The notes below the pieces were generated by a model. It had not been told where the DNA came from. It worked only from the letters and a program-made list of their open reading frames with translations, and made no database searches. 64,000 bases of DNA from Maridesulfovibrio sp. (lineage in GTDB: Bacteria; Desulfobacterota; Desulfovibrionia; Desulfovibrionales; Desulfovibrionaceae): positions 2,861,001 to 2,925,000 of the forward strand of contig NZ_OY781616.1 in assembly GCF_963677005.1 (NCBI RefSeq), written 5' to 3'. The translations under genes and the position numbers were made by a program. This document shows, piece after piece, positions 43,903-53,100 of this stretch (the first letter of the stretch is position 1; each line of letters starts with the position of its first letter).

Positions 43903-45426
43903 ATGACTGCAGAGTCCGGCAGGATTGTACGCAATGCGTCCGTTGTGGCAGGCGCAACACTGCTTTCAAGAATTCTTGGTTTCGCCAGGGACCTTATTGT
44001 TGCGTTCACGTTAGGGGCAGGACTCCCGGCGGATGCCTTTTTTGTTGCTTTCCGTATTCCGAACCTGCTTCGCAGACTTTTCGGTGAAGGCTCGCTGACC
44101 ATGGCCTTTGTGCCCGTGTTCAGCCGCGTCAGGCAGGAACAAGGGGAGCAGGCCGCTTTTGAAATGGCCCGCTCGGCCATGGCCTGGCTGCTCATCATTC
44201 TCGGAGTTCTGACCGTTCTGGCGATTGTTTTTGCAAAACCACTGGTCCTGATCATCGCGCCGGGATTCGACCGCAACCCGGAACTTATGTCCCTGACGGT
44301 CGAACTGGTGAGAATCTGCTTTCCCTATGTGATTTTTATCTGCGCAGTGGCCCTGTGCATGGGGATTCTGAACAGTCTCGGACACTTTCTGGCTCCGGCG
44401 CTGGCTCCGTGCATGCTGAACATCGCCCTGATAGGTTCAGCCCTGGCCGGATGGCTTACCGGGAACAGCGTGGCTTTGTTCATGGCCTGGGGTGTCCTTA
44501 TCGGCGGACTCATGCAGTGGCTGCTGCAGCAGCCATACCTCAAGCGGGCGGGTTTGAGCTGGCGAGGCAAGGGCGGAATGGACAATCCGGGGGTAAAGCG
44601 CATGGGCAGACTCATGCTGCCCACCGTGCTCGGAGCGGCGGTCTACCAGATCAACGTCGCACTCGGAACCCTGCTGGCCTCGTTTCTGCCCGTGGGCAGC
44701 GTTTCCTATCTTTATTATGCGGACCGGCTGGTCCAGTTTCCCCTCGGCGTTTTCGGCATCGCAGTGGGAACTGCGGCCCTGCCCAGTCTCTCCGCCCTGT
44801 GCGCAAAGGGAAAGAATAAAGACTTTTCCAATACCCTGAGGCAGACCGTGGGTCTGACCCTGTTTATTTCCCTCCCCGCCATGGCCGGATTGATCTCCCT
44901 TGCCGGACCGCTCATCGCCCTTCTTTTCCAGCGTGGGGCCTTTGATTCCGGCGCGGTTACAGCCACGGCACAGGCCCTGATGGCCTACGGCATAGGTCTA
45001 CCCTTCATTGCCATGTCCAGACCGCTGGTTTCCGCCTTTTACGCTCAGGAGGATACGCGGACCCCGGTCAAAATTGCGGTCTGCTGCCTGCTGGTCAACG
45101 TGGGGGCCGGTTATCTGCTTATGCAGCACATGGCCCATGTCGGGCTGGCCCTGGCTGTTTCCCTGTCGTCCATGCTTAACAGCATCCTGCTGGCAGTGGT
45201 CATGGCCCGCCGGACCGGTGAATTTCCTCTGCCGTGGGCAGATGTGTTCAAGAGCATACTGCTCAGTGCACTCATAGGAACCGGCGCATGGTTCTCCGCA
45301 GGCTATGATATCCTGTGGTTTGCCCTGATTCCCGTCTGGGTAGCAGCCTACGGGGCCGGAGCACTGCTTCTGCGTTCCGGTGATGCACGCATGCTTATCG
45401 GGGCACTGCGACGCAGACGCGGGTAA
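43903..45426 (+). CDS. murJ: Lipid II flippase
   Basis: 507 aa, polytopic with about 14 hydrophobic segments. MurJ landmarks: VAGATLLSRILGFARDLIVA at the start, GLPADAFFVAFRIPNLLRRLFGEGSLTMAFVPVF (with the essential Arg and Glu), and later SYLYYADRLVQFPLGVFGIAVGTAALPSLS. It flips lipid-linked peptidoglycan precursor. GAGAG precedes the ATG. It is separated by 164 bp from the adaptor gene and 140 bp from the next gene; the preceding gap contains only a small GGGTC/GACCC hairpin near 43782. Confidence 0.95.
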   Translation: MTAESGRIVRNASVVAGATLLSRILGFARDLIVAFTLGAGLPADAFFVAFRIPNLLRRLFGEGSLTMAFVPVFSRVRQEQGEQAAFEMARSAMAWLLIILGVLTVLAIVFAKPLVLIIAPGFDRNPELMSLTVELVRICFPYVIFICAVALCMGILNSLGHFLAPALAPCMLNIALIGSALAGWLTGNSVALFMAWGVLIGGLMQWLLQQPYLKRAGLSWRGKGGMDNPGVKRMGRLMLPTVLGAAVYQINVALGTLLASFLPVGSVSYLYYADRLVQFPLGVFGIAVGTAALPSLSALCAKGKNKDFSNTLRQTVGLTLFISLPAMAGLISLAGPLIALLFQRGAFDSGAVTATAQALMAYGIGLPFIAMSRPLVSAFYAQEDTRTPVKIAVCCLLVNVGAGYLLMQHMAHVGLALAVSLSSMLNSILLAVVMARRTGEFPLPWADVFKSILLSALIGTGAWFSAGYDILWFALIPVWVAAYGAGALLLRSGDARMLIGALRRRRG

Positions 45427-45566
45427 ATATTTTTCCGGACGGCATATGGGGCTGTAAAATCTATCCTTATTATCAGGTGGATGGTGTTGCTACATATTTG
45501 TATGGATACGCTCTTTACGTTCACGGCGCATGCCAGTAGACTGCCGGGCCTGACACCGGAGGTATA

Positions 45567-46430
45567 ATGCTTATTGTGATCAATGTGGATGACCTGGGAC
45601 TGCATCCTGCTGTGCGCCGAGCGGTGGACAGTCTGGCTGAAGCCGGAGTAGTCACATCCTCAACTATGCTGGCCAACGGGCCGGACCTTTCCGAATCCGT
45701 TCTCCTTCAGGACAGGCATGCCGGGCTGGGGCTGGGAGCGCATCTTAATCTGTTGCGTGGAAAACCCATTTCAAACCCGGACCATATTCCGTCACTGGTG
45801 GACGATGACGGCCTGCTTTTCGGGAATTATACCTCCCTGCTTCTGCGGTACACAACCGGGCGGATAAAGATATCCGAAGTGGAAACGGAGTGGGCGGCCC
45901 AGATCGAATACCTGCTTGACCACAAGGTGCGGCTGACCCATTTTGACAGTGAAAAACACATCCATGCCTGGCCGGGATTGTATGGACTGGCAGCCAAGCT
46001 GGCCCGCAGATACGGCATAAAATGGATGCGCAGACCTTTTGAGCATACCCCCGCCGGACGTTTTGACAAAGCCATGCTGAGAACCCGTTTTCTGCAGCTC
46101 TGTCTTGCCGTGGGATTTCCGCCGGAAGAGCCCTCTACGGCATCATGCGTGTGGGGAATCGGGGACCAGAAACAGAATCTGAAACCGGAATTGTTTGAAC
46201 GGTATATAAATACATATCATCCGGAAATAGTGGAAATAGTCTGCCATCCCGGCCTTCCTGCCGAGGGAGACGGCCCTTTGCCGTCCGATTTCGGCCCCAT
46301 GCGGGTGAAGGCCCAGTGGAAAGAGGAATACGATTCCCTTGCCCATAACGGCTGGCTTGAAATATTTGATAAATTGGGAGGAACTCCCGTAAACTACGGG
46401 CAGATACCCCCGCGAAGCGGAGATTTTTGA
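45567..46430 (+). CDS. ChbG/HpnK-type (YdjC) carbohydrate deacetylase
   Basis: 287 aa. Metal motifs of the YdjC family: NVDDLGLHPAV (Asp), HLNLLRGKP (first His) and THFDSEKHIHAWPG (H-x3-H type), with CHPG near residue 230. It removes N-acetyl groups from chito-oligosaccharides or lipid-linked sugars; HpnK acts in hopanoid biosynthesis. GGAGG precedes the start. It overlaps the ArnC-like glycosyltransferase gene directly (TGATG), so deacetylation of a polyprenyl-phosphate-linked sugar, as in lipid A modification, is a fair inference. Confidence 0.85.
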   Translation: MLIVINVDDLGLHPAVRRAVDSLAEAGVVTSSTMLANGPDLSESVLLQDRHAGLGLGAHLNLLRGKPISNPDHIPSLVDDDGLLFGNYTSLLLRYTTGRIKISEVETEWAAQIEYLLDHKVRLTHFDSEKHIHAWPGLYGLAAKLARRYGIKWMRRPFEHTPAGRFDKAMLRTRFLQLCLAVGFPPEEPSTASCVWGIGDQKQNLKPELFERYINTYHPEIVEIVCHPGLPAEGDGPLPSDFGPMRVKAQWKEEYDSLAHNGWLEIFDKLGGTPVNYGQIPPRSGDF

Positions 46431-47422
46431 TGATGCAGGAAAAAACGGGACAGGGCCGGAAAATTGAGGTCAGTATCGTAACCCCCATGCACAATGAAGA
46501 AGGCTGCGTGCGCGAATTCCACCGCAGGGTGAGCGCGGTCATGCAGGGCATGGATACCAGCTATGAAATGCTGCTGGTCAACGACGGCTCCACCGACACC
46601 ACAGAGGAAATCATCAGGGAACTTTCCGCAGGCGATCCGCATATCAAGGGAGTGATGCTGGCCCGCAACAGAGGACAGTGCACGGCCATCTATGCCGGAA
46701 TACAGGAAAGCTGCGGACGTTACGTGGTGATCATGGACGGCGATTTACAGCACAAGCCCGAAGAACTGCCCTCCTTGATCAATGAAATCCGCAAGGGGTT
46801 CGACCTTGTTTCCGGCTGCCGCACCAACCGCGGAGAATCCATGATCAAGCGCAAGCTGCCCAGCAAGATCGCCAACTACCTGATGCGGGCCACCAGCGGC
46901 TGTCAGGTCCGGGATATGGGCGGTCTTTCCGTGCTCAAGGGAAAACTGGCCCGGTCCATGACCCTGCGCGAAGGACAGCACAGACTTATTCCGGCGCTTG
47001 TTTACGGTATGGGCGGTTCCGTTTCCGAAGTGCCCATCTCGGCTCCGGAACGCTTTGCCGGCAAAAGCCATTACGGACTGGCCAGGTCCATCGACGTACT
47101 CTTCGATATCGTCATGCTCTGGTTCCAGTCCTCGTTCAAGCAGCGGCCTATTTATCTGTTCGGACGCATCAGCCTGCTTATGTTCATGCTTGCATCCCTG
47201 ATAATGCTCTGGCTGTTCTACGAAAAGATTTTCCTAGACGTTGCAATGGGCACACGACCGCCGTTCATGGGCTGCATACTGCTCTACCTCAGTTCACTCG
47301 GTTTCATGTCCACAGGACTTATCCTTGAATCGCTGACAAACACATACGAAGCGGTCATGGGCACCAAGACCTACCAGATACGGGAAATAGTATCGCAGGA
47401 AAGCAAAAGCCCTACTGACTGA
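46430..47422 (+). CDS. ArnC/GtrB-like polyprenyl-phosphate glycosyltransferase
   Basis: 330 aa from ATG 46430 (GGAG eight bases upstream; overlaps the preceding stop as TGATG). GT2 catalytic domain: SIVTPMHNEEGC, LLVNDGSTD, RNRGQCTAIYAGI, DGDLQHKPEELP and an RFAGKSHYG motif, then two C-terminal membrane segments (about 242-265 and 280-300). This is the layout of undecaprenyl-phosphate sugar transferases (ArnC, GtrB, DPMS). Together with the YdjC deacetylase it resembles the Arn logic in which a formyl or acetyl sugar is loaded on lipid and then deacylated. The 3' end overlaps the convergent RND gene by 11 bp. Confidence 0.88.
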   Translation: MMQEKTGQGRKIEVSIVTPMHNEEGCVREFHRRVSAVMQGMDTSYEMLLVNDGSTDTTEEIIRELSAGDPHIKGVMLARNRGQCTAIYAGIQESCGRYVVIMDGDLQHKPEELPSLINEIRKGFDLVSGCRTNRGESMIKRKLPSKIANYLMRATSGCQVRDMGGLSVLKGKLARSMTLREGQHRLIPALVYGMGGSVSEVPISAPERFAGKSHYGLARSIDVLFDIVMLWFQSSFKQRPIYLFGRISLLMFMLASLIMLWLFYEKIFLDVAMGTRPPFMGCILLYLSSLGFMSTGLILESLTNTYEAVMGTKTYQIREIVSQESKSPTD

Positions 47423-50400
47423 CCGTCTCTGTTTTTGACTTGCGCCATTCCTTGAAGCCCATGAGCAGATCCCACTCCACAGGGATGATAAACAGGGTCA
47501 GAAAGGTAGCGGTACAAAGCCCTGTTACAAAGGTCGAGGCCATTGTTCCCCATACCAGCGAATAGGAAGGGAATCCCACGGCCATAGGGAGAAGTCCCAG
47601 CGTTGTGGTCAGGGTTGTGAGCAGGATGGGACGCAGCCTGATGCGAACCCCTTCGTGCATTGCTTTTTTACGGTCCATGCCGCCGTTGTAGAGCTTGTTC
47701 ATGAAGTCCAGCAGCACAAGGGAATCGTTGACCACGACCCCGGTAACGCCCACGGTGGCGATGAAACTGTTGATGGTGAAGACCGTCTGCGACAGAAACG
47801 AGCCCAGAATAACCCCGGTAAGCGAGAATACTGCCGCCGAAAGAATGATCACCGGCTGCACGTAGGACTGGAATTGCGTGGCCAGAATCATGTAGATTAT
47901 GAGTATGGCGATCAGGAACGCATAGATCAACGAGGTGTATGATTTCCGGGTGGATTCGAATTCACCGGAGAAGTTGATGGTAGCGCCGGGATAGTCACCC
48001 CGTATTTTCTCATAAAAAGAGCCTACCATCTTGACTGCGGCCGGAGACGACAGTCTTGAGCCGTGCTTTATGTTCGCGGTGATGGTAATCGCCCGCTGCC
48101 CCATGAAGCGGTTGAACTGGCCCGGTTCCATATAGATGGACACCTTGCAGAGATCGCCCAGCCGGATCGGACTTTCGTCCTGCTCCAGAACAGGGACGTT
48201 CAAGGCTTCTTCCGGGCTGACCAGAAACTGCGGATCAATCTTGAGCCGCAGGTCCACATCTTCATCAGACAATCTGAATTTACCCACAAATCTGCCGTCG
48301 AGCACAGAACCGGAAAGTCTCGCCACCTGCTTGGGGGTCAGACCGTATTCCGCCACCCGCTCCTTGACGGGGTTGAAGCGGAAAATACGGTTGGGAGTGC
48401 CGTCGTCCGTATCCAGATTGACCAGTTCCGGGCCGAGCTTGTCGGTCTCCTTGATGAATTCCATGATTGCGGCGGCAAGCTTCTGTACGGACTGATGGTC
48501 GGAGCCGAGGATGCGGATGTTTATGTCCTTGCCCGCCGGAGGACCGTCCTTTTCCGGTCGCACACGGAATGTCCACCCTTCTTCCGCAAATTTATCCAGA
48601 GAGTTGCGAACCTGCTCAAGATGTTTGCCGGGATCGTTCACAGGCGCATCCTCGAATGCCTGCCGGTCCTTGCGGGGCAGTTCCACCACGATATTTCCGA
48701 GGTTGCTGCCGTGAACGGTTTCATAATCATCATTGAGATAGAATCCGGCAAAGGCAGTTGCGGATTTGGCCATGCCCGGTCCGGTGTTTTCAATGAAAAC
48801 TGAAATGCGCTTTAACTTGTCCGAAGTCACCTCAATGGGCGTGGCCACCGGGCCTTCCAGTTCAATATAGTAAAGCGAGTAATCGTCCGGAAAGAATTTG
48901 ATCTTGATCAGGGGCAGAGTGCCGGAAAGAGATACTCCGAGAATGCCCAGCGCAACGACAAAGGCGACAAAAACAATCCCCATGGAGGTAAACCGGAACC
49001 GGATCACCATGGTAAGAAGCTTATCCGTCCATCTCCTTAAGGCATGCATGAAAGCAGGGTCGCGCAGACATTTCTCACGGTTCCCGGACAGTTTTTTCGC
49101 ACCCGGCCAATCCAGAAAATGAGGCGGCAGGATCAGCAGACTTTCAATAAGGGATGCCGTAAGCGCGAATGCCACCGCCTTCGGGACCTGGGCAAAAAAT
49201 TCACCGGTGGACCCGGACATGATCAGCATGGGCAGAAAGGCCGCCACAGTCGTTGCCGTTGCCGCGACAACAGGCAGGAACACTTCGGCTGTTCCGTCCA
49301 CCACCGCATCCTTTATGCCCTTCCCCTCCTGTACATGCCGAAAAATGTTCTCCACGACCACAATTGCGTCATCCACAATGATCCCGCTGACCAGCACAAA
49401 GGAGAACAGGGTAATCTGGTTTAGAGAGTTGCCGGTGAGTTTCATGATGATCATGGTCACCAGAAAGGAGAAAGGCACCCCCACAGTGGTGAGCATGGCG
49501 TTCCTGAACCCCATGACCAGATGTATGACGATAAAGACAAGCACAATCCCGACCAAAAGGTTCATGCCGAGCGTATTCAGCGCCTCGTCAATATGGAGTC
49601 GCTGGTCGTTGGTAAGAACCACGCTCACCCCTTCCTTTTCAAGGGACGGGCGAAACTCCGCAGCAACCTTTTCAACTTCCTCGGCAATGCTGACCGCGTT
49701 CCCATCGGCAGACTTCACAATTTTAAGGGTGACCGCACTGTGTCCGTTTATGGAGGTGATGACCTGCGGGTCGCGGTAGGAAACACGGGCATCGCTCATG
49801 ACATCGCCCACAGTGACGAATGACCCGTCTCCGTCCATGCGGATTATGGTCCCGGAGATCTCCTCGCGGGTCCTGAGCCGCTCGTCCACCACGATAACGT
49901 ATTCGCCTTCGGAAGAATCGAAATCTCCGGCCGGAATGGAGATGTTGGCGTCGTCAAGAGCTCTGGCCACATCATCGAAAGTGAGTTTGAACCGTATGAG
50001 TTTTCCGGGGTCCAGTGAGACGTGGAATTCACGGGTGTATTCCCCCTCCACCTCAACTTCATTCACCCCGGAGATCTTACGCAACCGGACTTTTATTTCG
50101 TCAGCCATCATGGCCAGAGCCCGGTTGGTCCGGTCGCCCACAAGGCACAACCGTATGGCGGGAAGCCACTCGTTCACGTTTATTTCCGTGAACGTAGGCG
50201 GGTCCATCTCTCTGGGAAGGTCATTCTGGATGGACAGCACCCTGAAGCGCAGTTCATCGTATCCCTTGGAATAATCCGTATCGTCCAGAAACTTGACCAT
50301 GATGCTGGAATGTTCCCTGAACGAGCGGGAGCGGATATATTCAACGTCCTCAAGGTCATCAAGCGCATCCTCGATCTTCTGGGTTACCAGTGCTTCCACA

Positions 50401-50576
50401 TCGGAAGGGGATGCTCCGGGCAGAAATGCGCTGATTACAACCTTGCCCATGTGCACATTGGGATAGCGCTCAATCGGCAGTTCGGTCATGCAGAACACAC
50501 CGGCAACCATGAGCAGGACGAATATGATGTTTATGAAGACAGTCTGTTTGAGGGTAAAGCGCAATAATCCTTTCAT
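47412..50576 (-). CDS. RND family efflux transporter (AcrB/CzcA superfamily)
   Basis: 1054 aa from ATG 50576 (AGGA seven bases upstream). Twelve membrane segments with two large periplasmic loops in the duplicated RND pattern; TM1 at about 12-32 (KQTVFINIIFVLLMVAGVFCM). The proton-relay segment GIIVDDAIVVVENIFRH in TM4 carries the Asp pair, and VNDSLVLLDFMNKL is the TM10 counterpart. The first loop has PNVHMGKVVISAFLPGASP. It exports drugs, metals or lipids. The gene is alone, without adaptor or outer-membrane protein; the adaptor at 42713 is 3.7 kb away on the opposite strand. Confidence 0.93.
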   Translation of the reverse strand: MKGLLRFTLKQTVFINIIFVLLMVAGVFCMTELPIERYPNVHMGKVVISAFLPGASPSDVEALVTQKIEDALDDLEDVEYIRSRSFREHSSIMVKFLDDTDYSKGYDELRFRVLSIQNDLPREMDPPTFTEINVNEWLPAIRLCLVGDRTNRALAMMADEIKVRLRKISGVNEVEVEGEYTREFHVSLDPGKLIRFKLTFDDVARALDDANISIPAGDFDSSEGEYVIVVDERLRTREEISGTIIRMDGDGSFVTVGDVMSDARVSYRDPQVITSINGHSAVTLKIVKSADGNAVSIAEEVEKVAAEFRPSLEKEGVSVVLTNDQRLHIDEALNTLGMNLLVGIVLVFIVIHLVMGFRNAMLTTVGVPFSFLVTMIIMKLTGNSLNQITLFSFVLVSGIIVDDAIVVVENIFRHVQEGKGIKDAVVDGTAEVFLPVVAATATTVAAFLPMLIMSGSTGEFFAQVPKAVAFALTASLIESLLILPPHFLDWPGAKKLSGNREKCLRDPAFMHALRRWTDKLLTMVIRFRFTSMGIVFVAFVVALGILGVSLSGTLPLIKIKFFPDDYSLYYIELEGPVATPIEVTSDKLKRISVFIENTGPGMAKSATAFAGFYLNDDYETVHGSNLGNIVVELPRKDRQAFEDAPVNDPGKHLEQVRNSLDKFAEEGWTFRVRPEKDGPPAGKDINIRILGSDHQSVQKLAAAIMEFIKETDKLGPELVNLDTDDGTPNRIFRFNPVKERVAEYGLTPKQVARLSGSVLDGRFVGKFRLSDEDVDLRLKIDPQFLVSPEEALNVPVLEQDESPIRLGDLCKVSIYMEPGQFNRFMGQRAITITANIKHGSRLSSPAAVKMVGSFYEKIRGDYPGATINFSGEFESTRKSYTSLIYAFLIAILIIYMILATQFQSYVQPVIILSAAVFSLTGVILGSFLSQTVFTINSFIATVGVTGVVVNDSLVLLDFMNKLYNGGMDRKKAMHEGVRIRLRPILLTTLTTTLGLLPMAVGFPSYSLVWGTMASTFVTGLCTATFLTLFIIPVEWDLLMGFKEWRKSKTETVSQ

Positions 50577-50878
50577 GACGATTCCTTGATACTCGGCCCT
50601 GCCTGTCGGATGATTCATTATGTCAGCGTTGATAGGGGCAGAGGAAGTTGGTGCAAAATGGGCTTACAAGAGTTGCACATCTTTTTGGTCTTTCTTTGCA
50701 TCAAAATCATGGAGTGCGCAATGGTCCGGAGGGGGGCTTCTACCGGAAGCAGGCAGGTGTTTCGAACTGCAACAAAATATGGGCAGCAAACAGGCAAATC
50801 CTGCAGCCGATGGTATGACAGGAAAAAATGAGGAGGTCCCGACTTTTCTTATCAAAGAGCAGACAGGACCGGTTGTGC
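50577..50878 (-). other. Intergenic gap between RND start and the shikimate-kinase-like stop
   Basis: About 300 bp. It should hold the RND promoter. Short frames on both strands lack ribosome sites and family features; no hairpin terminator for the upstream minus-strand gene was found. Confidence 0.5.
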
Positions 50879-51400
50879 TTATATGGAAATTTTCAGCAAG
50901 GTATCCTGAAGGATTTCCTCTTCGCTCTGGTCCGAGCGGACAACATGATGGGCTGCTTCCAAAAAGCTCGGTTCAAAACGGTTGAGCATAATGGATATCT
51001 GCTCGCGAGCATCCTCGGAGCCGTCTGTAGCCCGAAGCAGGCTCAGAAAGTCGGAAAGTATGCAGATGACCTTGCCGTTATCCTGCAGAATCCTGCGGGT
51101 TTTCTCGGACTTTGCGGCCGCGCGGGGCAGGCTTACTATCTGATTATCCTCGGCTATGACCTTTTCGATCATCGGGTTTCCGTCACTGCGGTTGACCACA
51201 ACGCATTTCCGTCCCAGCCTTTCGGCAACCTGTGCCGCAATGGATCTACGCAGGTCATCATTCAGACAGAATATAAACACGTTTCCGGAATCACGCCCGC
51301 CGATGGTCATATCCTTGGCGGCTCCGGAAACATACGTACTGTTTTTTTTCTGTTCCGAAACTTCAAATTCGATGTCGATGGTATCAAGCGGTTTTTTCAT
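50879..51400 (-). CDS. Shikimate-kinase-like protein lacking the P-loop
   Basis: 173 aa, ATG 51400 with GGGAGG six bases upstream. The overall path follows shikimate kinase: strand FIFCLND, helix RRSIAAQVAERLGRKCVVVNRSD (LG..F.D.D-like), IEKVIAEDNQIVSLPRAAAKSEKTRRIL (the VIatGGG...l segment), VICILSDFLSLLRA, then MLNRFEPSFLEAAHHVV, close to the family's R.p.Y.e.Ad.vv. However the Walker A position reads LNDDLRRS, without Gly or Lys, and the GGG substrate motif is lost. So the fold may be retained without kinase activity. The first 35 residues are an extra charged extension. Family membership is inference; a remote AAA-type or unknown fold is possible. Confidence 0.5.
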   Translation of the reverse strand: MKKPLDTIDIEFEVSEQKKNSTYVSGAAKDMTIGGRDSGNVFIFCLNDDLRRSIAAQVAERLGRKCVVVNRSDGNPMIEKVIAEDNQIVSLPRAAAKSEKTRRILQDNGKVICILSDFLSLLRATDGSEDAREQISIMLNRFEPSFLEAAHHVVRSDQSEEEILQDTLLKISI

Positions 51401-51448
51401 GCTGCCTCCCTGTGCCTGTGCCTGTGTTACGAATGGGGTATTTAATCC

Positions 51449-52150
51449 TCAGCTTCGGCTATTGCAAGCATTCCGGCGCACAAAAAAAGCGGTGTGCTTG
51501 TGCTGCTTGGTCACGGGTTGTGCTTTCGAAAGATATGCAGGCACCCAGTTTTCGGAAAACAGTTCTTTCACAAAATCAAGCAGATTGAAAAATCCGCCCT
51601 CGATTTTAGCCCCGGGATACATCTTCAGAAAATCCGCTTCACTCATGTTCAGGTGGCGCTCGACCAGATAGAAAGACCTGAAGGTAAGCAGCATTTCCGA
51701 CCCGGATCTTTTTTCCAGACCTTTGAGGATGGAAACAAGATGGCCTCCGGAGATATTCTGCTTGCCCAGAATATCAATCAGCATACCCATATCGAATATT
51801 TCGTCAGGTTCTTCACTTGCGAAATCACAGACCTTGAATTCAACATTGTCTATGCCATAAAGCCCGGCCAGTCTGGACGCCCCGGCCACAACCCTTGGTT
51901 CCTCATCGTATCCTACAACCCTTGCGGCTCCGTTGCGGATGGCGTGAAAAGAAAAATGCCCCAGATTACAGCCCAGATCGCAGACGCTTTTCCCTTTGAA
52001 GTCGAGTGAGGTGAATTCGGGGTCTATTCCATCGATATTCCTTCCTACCCCGCTGGCAAGGGAATTGTTCTCAAAGTCGAAAAGAGGACGCCAGATAAGG
52101 TTTTCACCGACCTCATCCACGATTTTTTTCAGTTCAGCATTTTTGCTCAT
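51449..52150 (-). CDS. Class I SAM-dependent methyltransferase
   Basis: 233 aa from ATG 52150. Motif I SVCDLGCNLGHFSFHAIRNGA, motif II ARVVGYDEEP, then VEFKVCDFASEEPDEIFDMGMLIDIL. The N-terminal helix region (ELKKIVDEVGENLIWRPLFDF) and the C-terminal part with KHKHTAFFVRR-like basic end are not diagnostic. It resembles UbiG/COG2227 small-molecule methyltransferases, or the CmoB type, only in the core. It leads a two-gene minus-strand unit with the shikimate-kinase-like gene 48 bp downstream. Divergent from the cobalt/nickel transporter genes. Confidence 0.75.
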   Translation of the reverse strand: MSKNAELKKIVDEVGENLIWRPLFDFENNSLASGVGRNIDGIDPEFTSLDFKGKSVCDLGCNLGHFSFHAIRNGAARVVGYDEEPRVVAGASRLAGLYGIDNVEFKVCDFASEEPDEIFDMGMLIDILGKQNISGGHLVSILKGLEKRSGSEMLLTFRSFYLVERHLNMSEADFLKMYPGAKIEGGFFNLLDFVKELFSENWVPAYLSKAQPVTKQHKHTAFFVRRNACNSRS

Positions 52151-52220
52151 GGGATCATACTCGGTTGCGGCTAACTGCCGACAGATTTTACTGCTGCGCA
52201 TGTGCGGAAGCGGAGTTCAA

Positions 52221-52251
52221 GACAGCGAACCATATACCCGTATTGGCTGTC
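52221..52251. promoter_or_regulatory. Imperfect hairpin in the divergent region before cbiQ
   Basis: GACAGC (52221-52226) pairs with GCTGTC (52246-52251) and inner CCA-TATA / TATTGG pairing extends it. It lies in the 176-bp divergent region upstream of cbiQ. No match to a cobalamin riboswitch core was seen. Confidence 0.25.
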
Positions 52252-52275
52252 CAACTCAAGAACCTGATTCGGATT

Positions 52276-52292
52276 GCATGAATTATACATGC
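52276..52292. promoter_or_regulatory. GCATG/CATGC palindrome upstream of cbiQ
   Basis: GCATG-AATTATA-CATGC, a 17-bp palindrome 35 bp before the cbiQ start, sized like a repressor operator. It could serve a metal-responsive regulator; none is encoded nearby. Confidence 0.3.
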
Positions 52293-52326
52293 GTGTTACC
52301 CCTTTGAGCGAAATCAGGAGCAGTAG

Positions 52327-53100
52327 TTGCAGCAGCTGACAGAGCCTTTTATCGCAGGAAATTCCTTTATTCATACCGCACACCCAGGTATGCGGATAGG
52401 CTGTGCTTTTCTTTTTTCCCTCTGCGGAGCACCCGTTTCAGGACTTACGTCCTCGGCAGGAGTCCTGCTCGCCGGAATCTGCTTTGCAATTGCAGCGCGC
52501 CTGCCGCTGTTGCCTCTGCTGAAACGTTTACTGGCTGTCAATTTCTTCATTTTTTTTCTGTGGTTTTTTCTGCCGTTTTCCCGGCCTGGAAATCCTGCTT
52601 TTTCCGTGGGCCCGTTTACCGCCACCACTGCCGGACTAATCTATACGACCGTGATCACCTTGAAATCCAACGGGGTGATTCTGGCCGTGACATCGCTTCT
52701 TTCAACCATGCCGGTCCAACTGGTGGGTGCCGGGATGCAGTCCCTGAAATTCCCTGACAAGTTCTGCCGTCTTTTCCTCTTTACCTGGAGGTACGTGCAC
52801 GTGATGCGGGTTGAATTCTCGAAGATGCGGCGTGCGGCCGCAATGCGCAATTTTGTTCCCCGCACAAATCTGCGGACCTATAAGACATACGCATGGCTCA
52901 TGGGGATGCTGCTGGTGCGCAGCCTGGACAGGGCTCAGCGTGTATGGAAAGCGATGCTCTGCAGGGGTTTCAGCGGAACATTTCATACACTTGAGACTTA
53001 CCGTGTATGCGAACGCGACTGGGGTCTTCTGGCTATGAGCCTTATATGTACGGCCGGGTTTCTCATTCTGGAATTTAAGGGCATTGAGGTTTTCAAGTGA
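52327..53100 (+). CDS. Energy-coupling factor transporter T component (CbiQ-like)
   Basis: 257 aa from a TTG start with AGGAG six bases upstream, MQQLTEPFIAGNSFIHTAHPGMRI. Several membrane helices (about 25-45, 55-75, 85-105 and 225-245). The two T-component signature motifs, SKMRRAAAMRNFVP (A-x-R coupling helix 1) and DRAQRVWKAMLCRGFSGTF (R-G-F, coupling helix 2), are present. It connects the ATPase to a substrate-binding S component for cobalt, nickel or a vitamin. CbiQ-type length, but no CbiM/CbiN S component lies upstream or downstream in this window. Confidence 0.85.
   Translation: MQQLTEPFIAGNSFIHTAHPGMRIGCAFLFSLCGAPVSGLTSSAGVLLAGICFAIAARLPLLPLLKRLLAVNFFIFFLWFFLPFSRPGNPAFSVGPFTATTAGLIYTTVITLKSNGVILAVTSLLSTMPVQLVGAGMQSLKFPDKFCRLFLFTWRYVHVMRVEFSKMRRAAAMRNFVPRTNLRTYKTYAWLMGMLLVRSLDRAQRVWKAMLCRGFSGTFHTLETYRVCERDWGLLAMSLICTAGFLILEFKGIEVFK

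Noticed and set aside
50586..50985. Plus-strand frames between RND and shikimate-kinase-like genes
   Set aside because: No convincing ribosome site or domain, and they run antisense into the shikimate-kinase-like gene.
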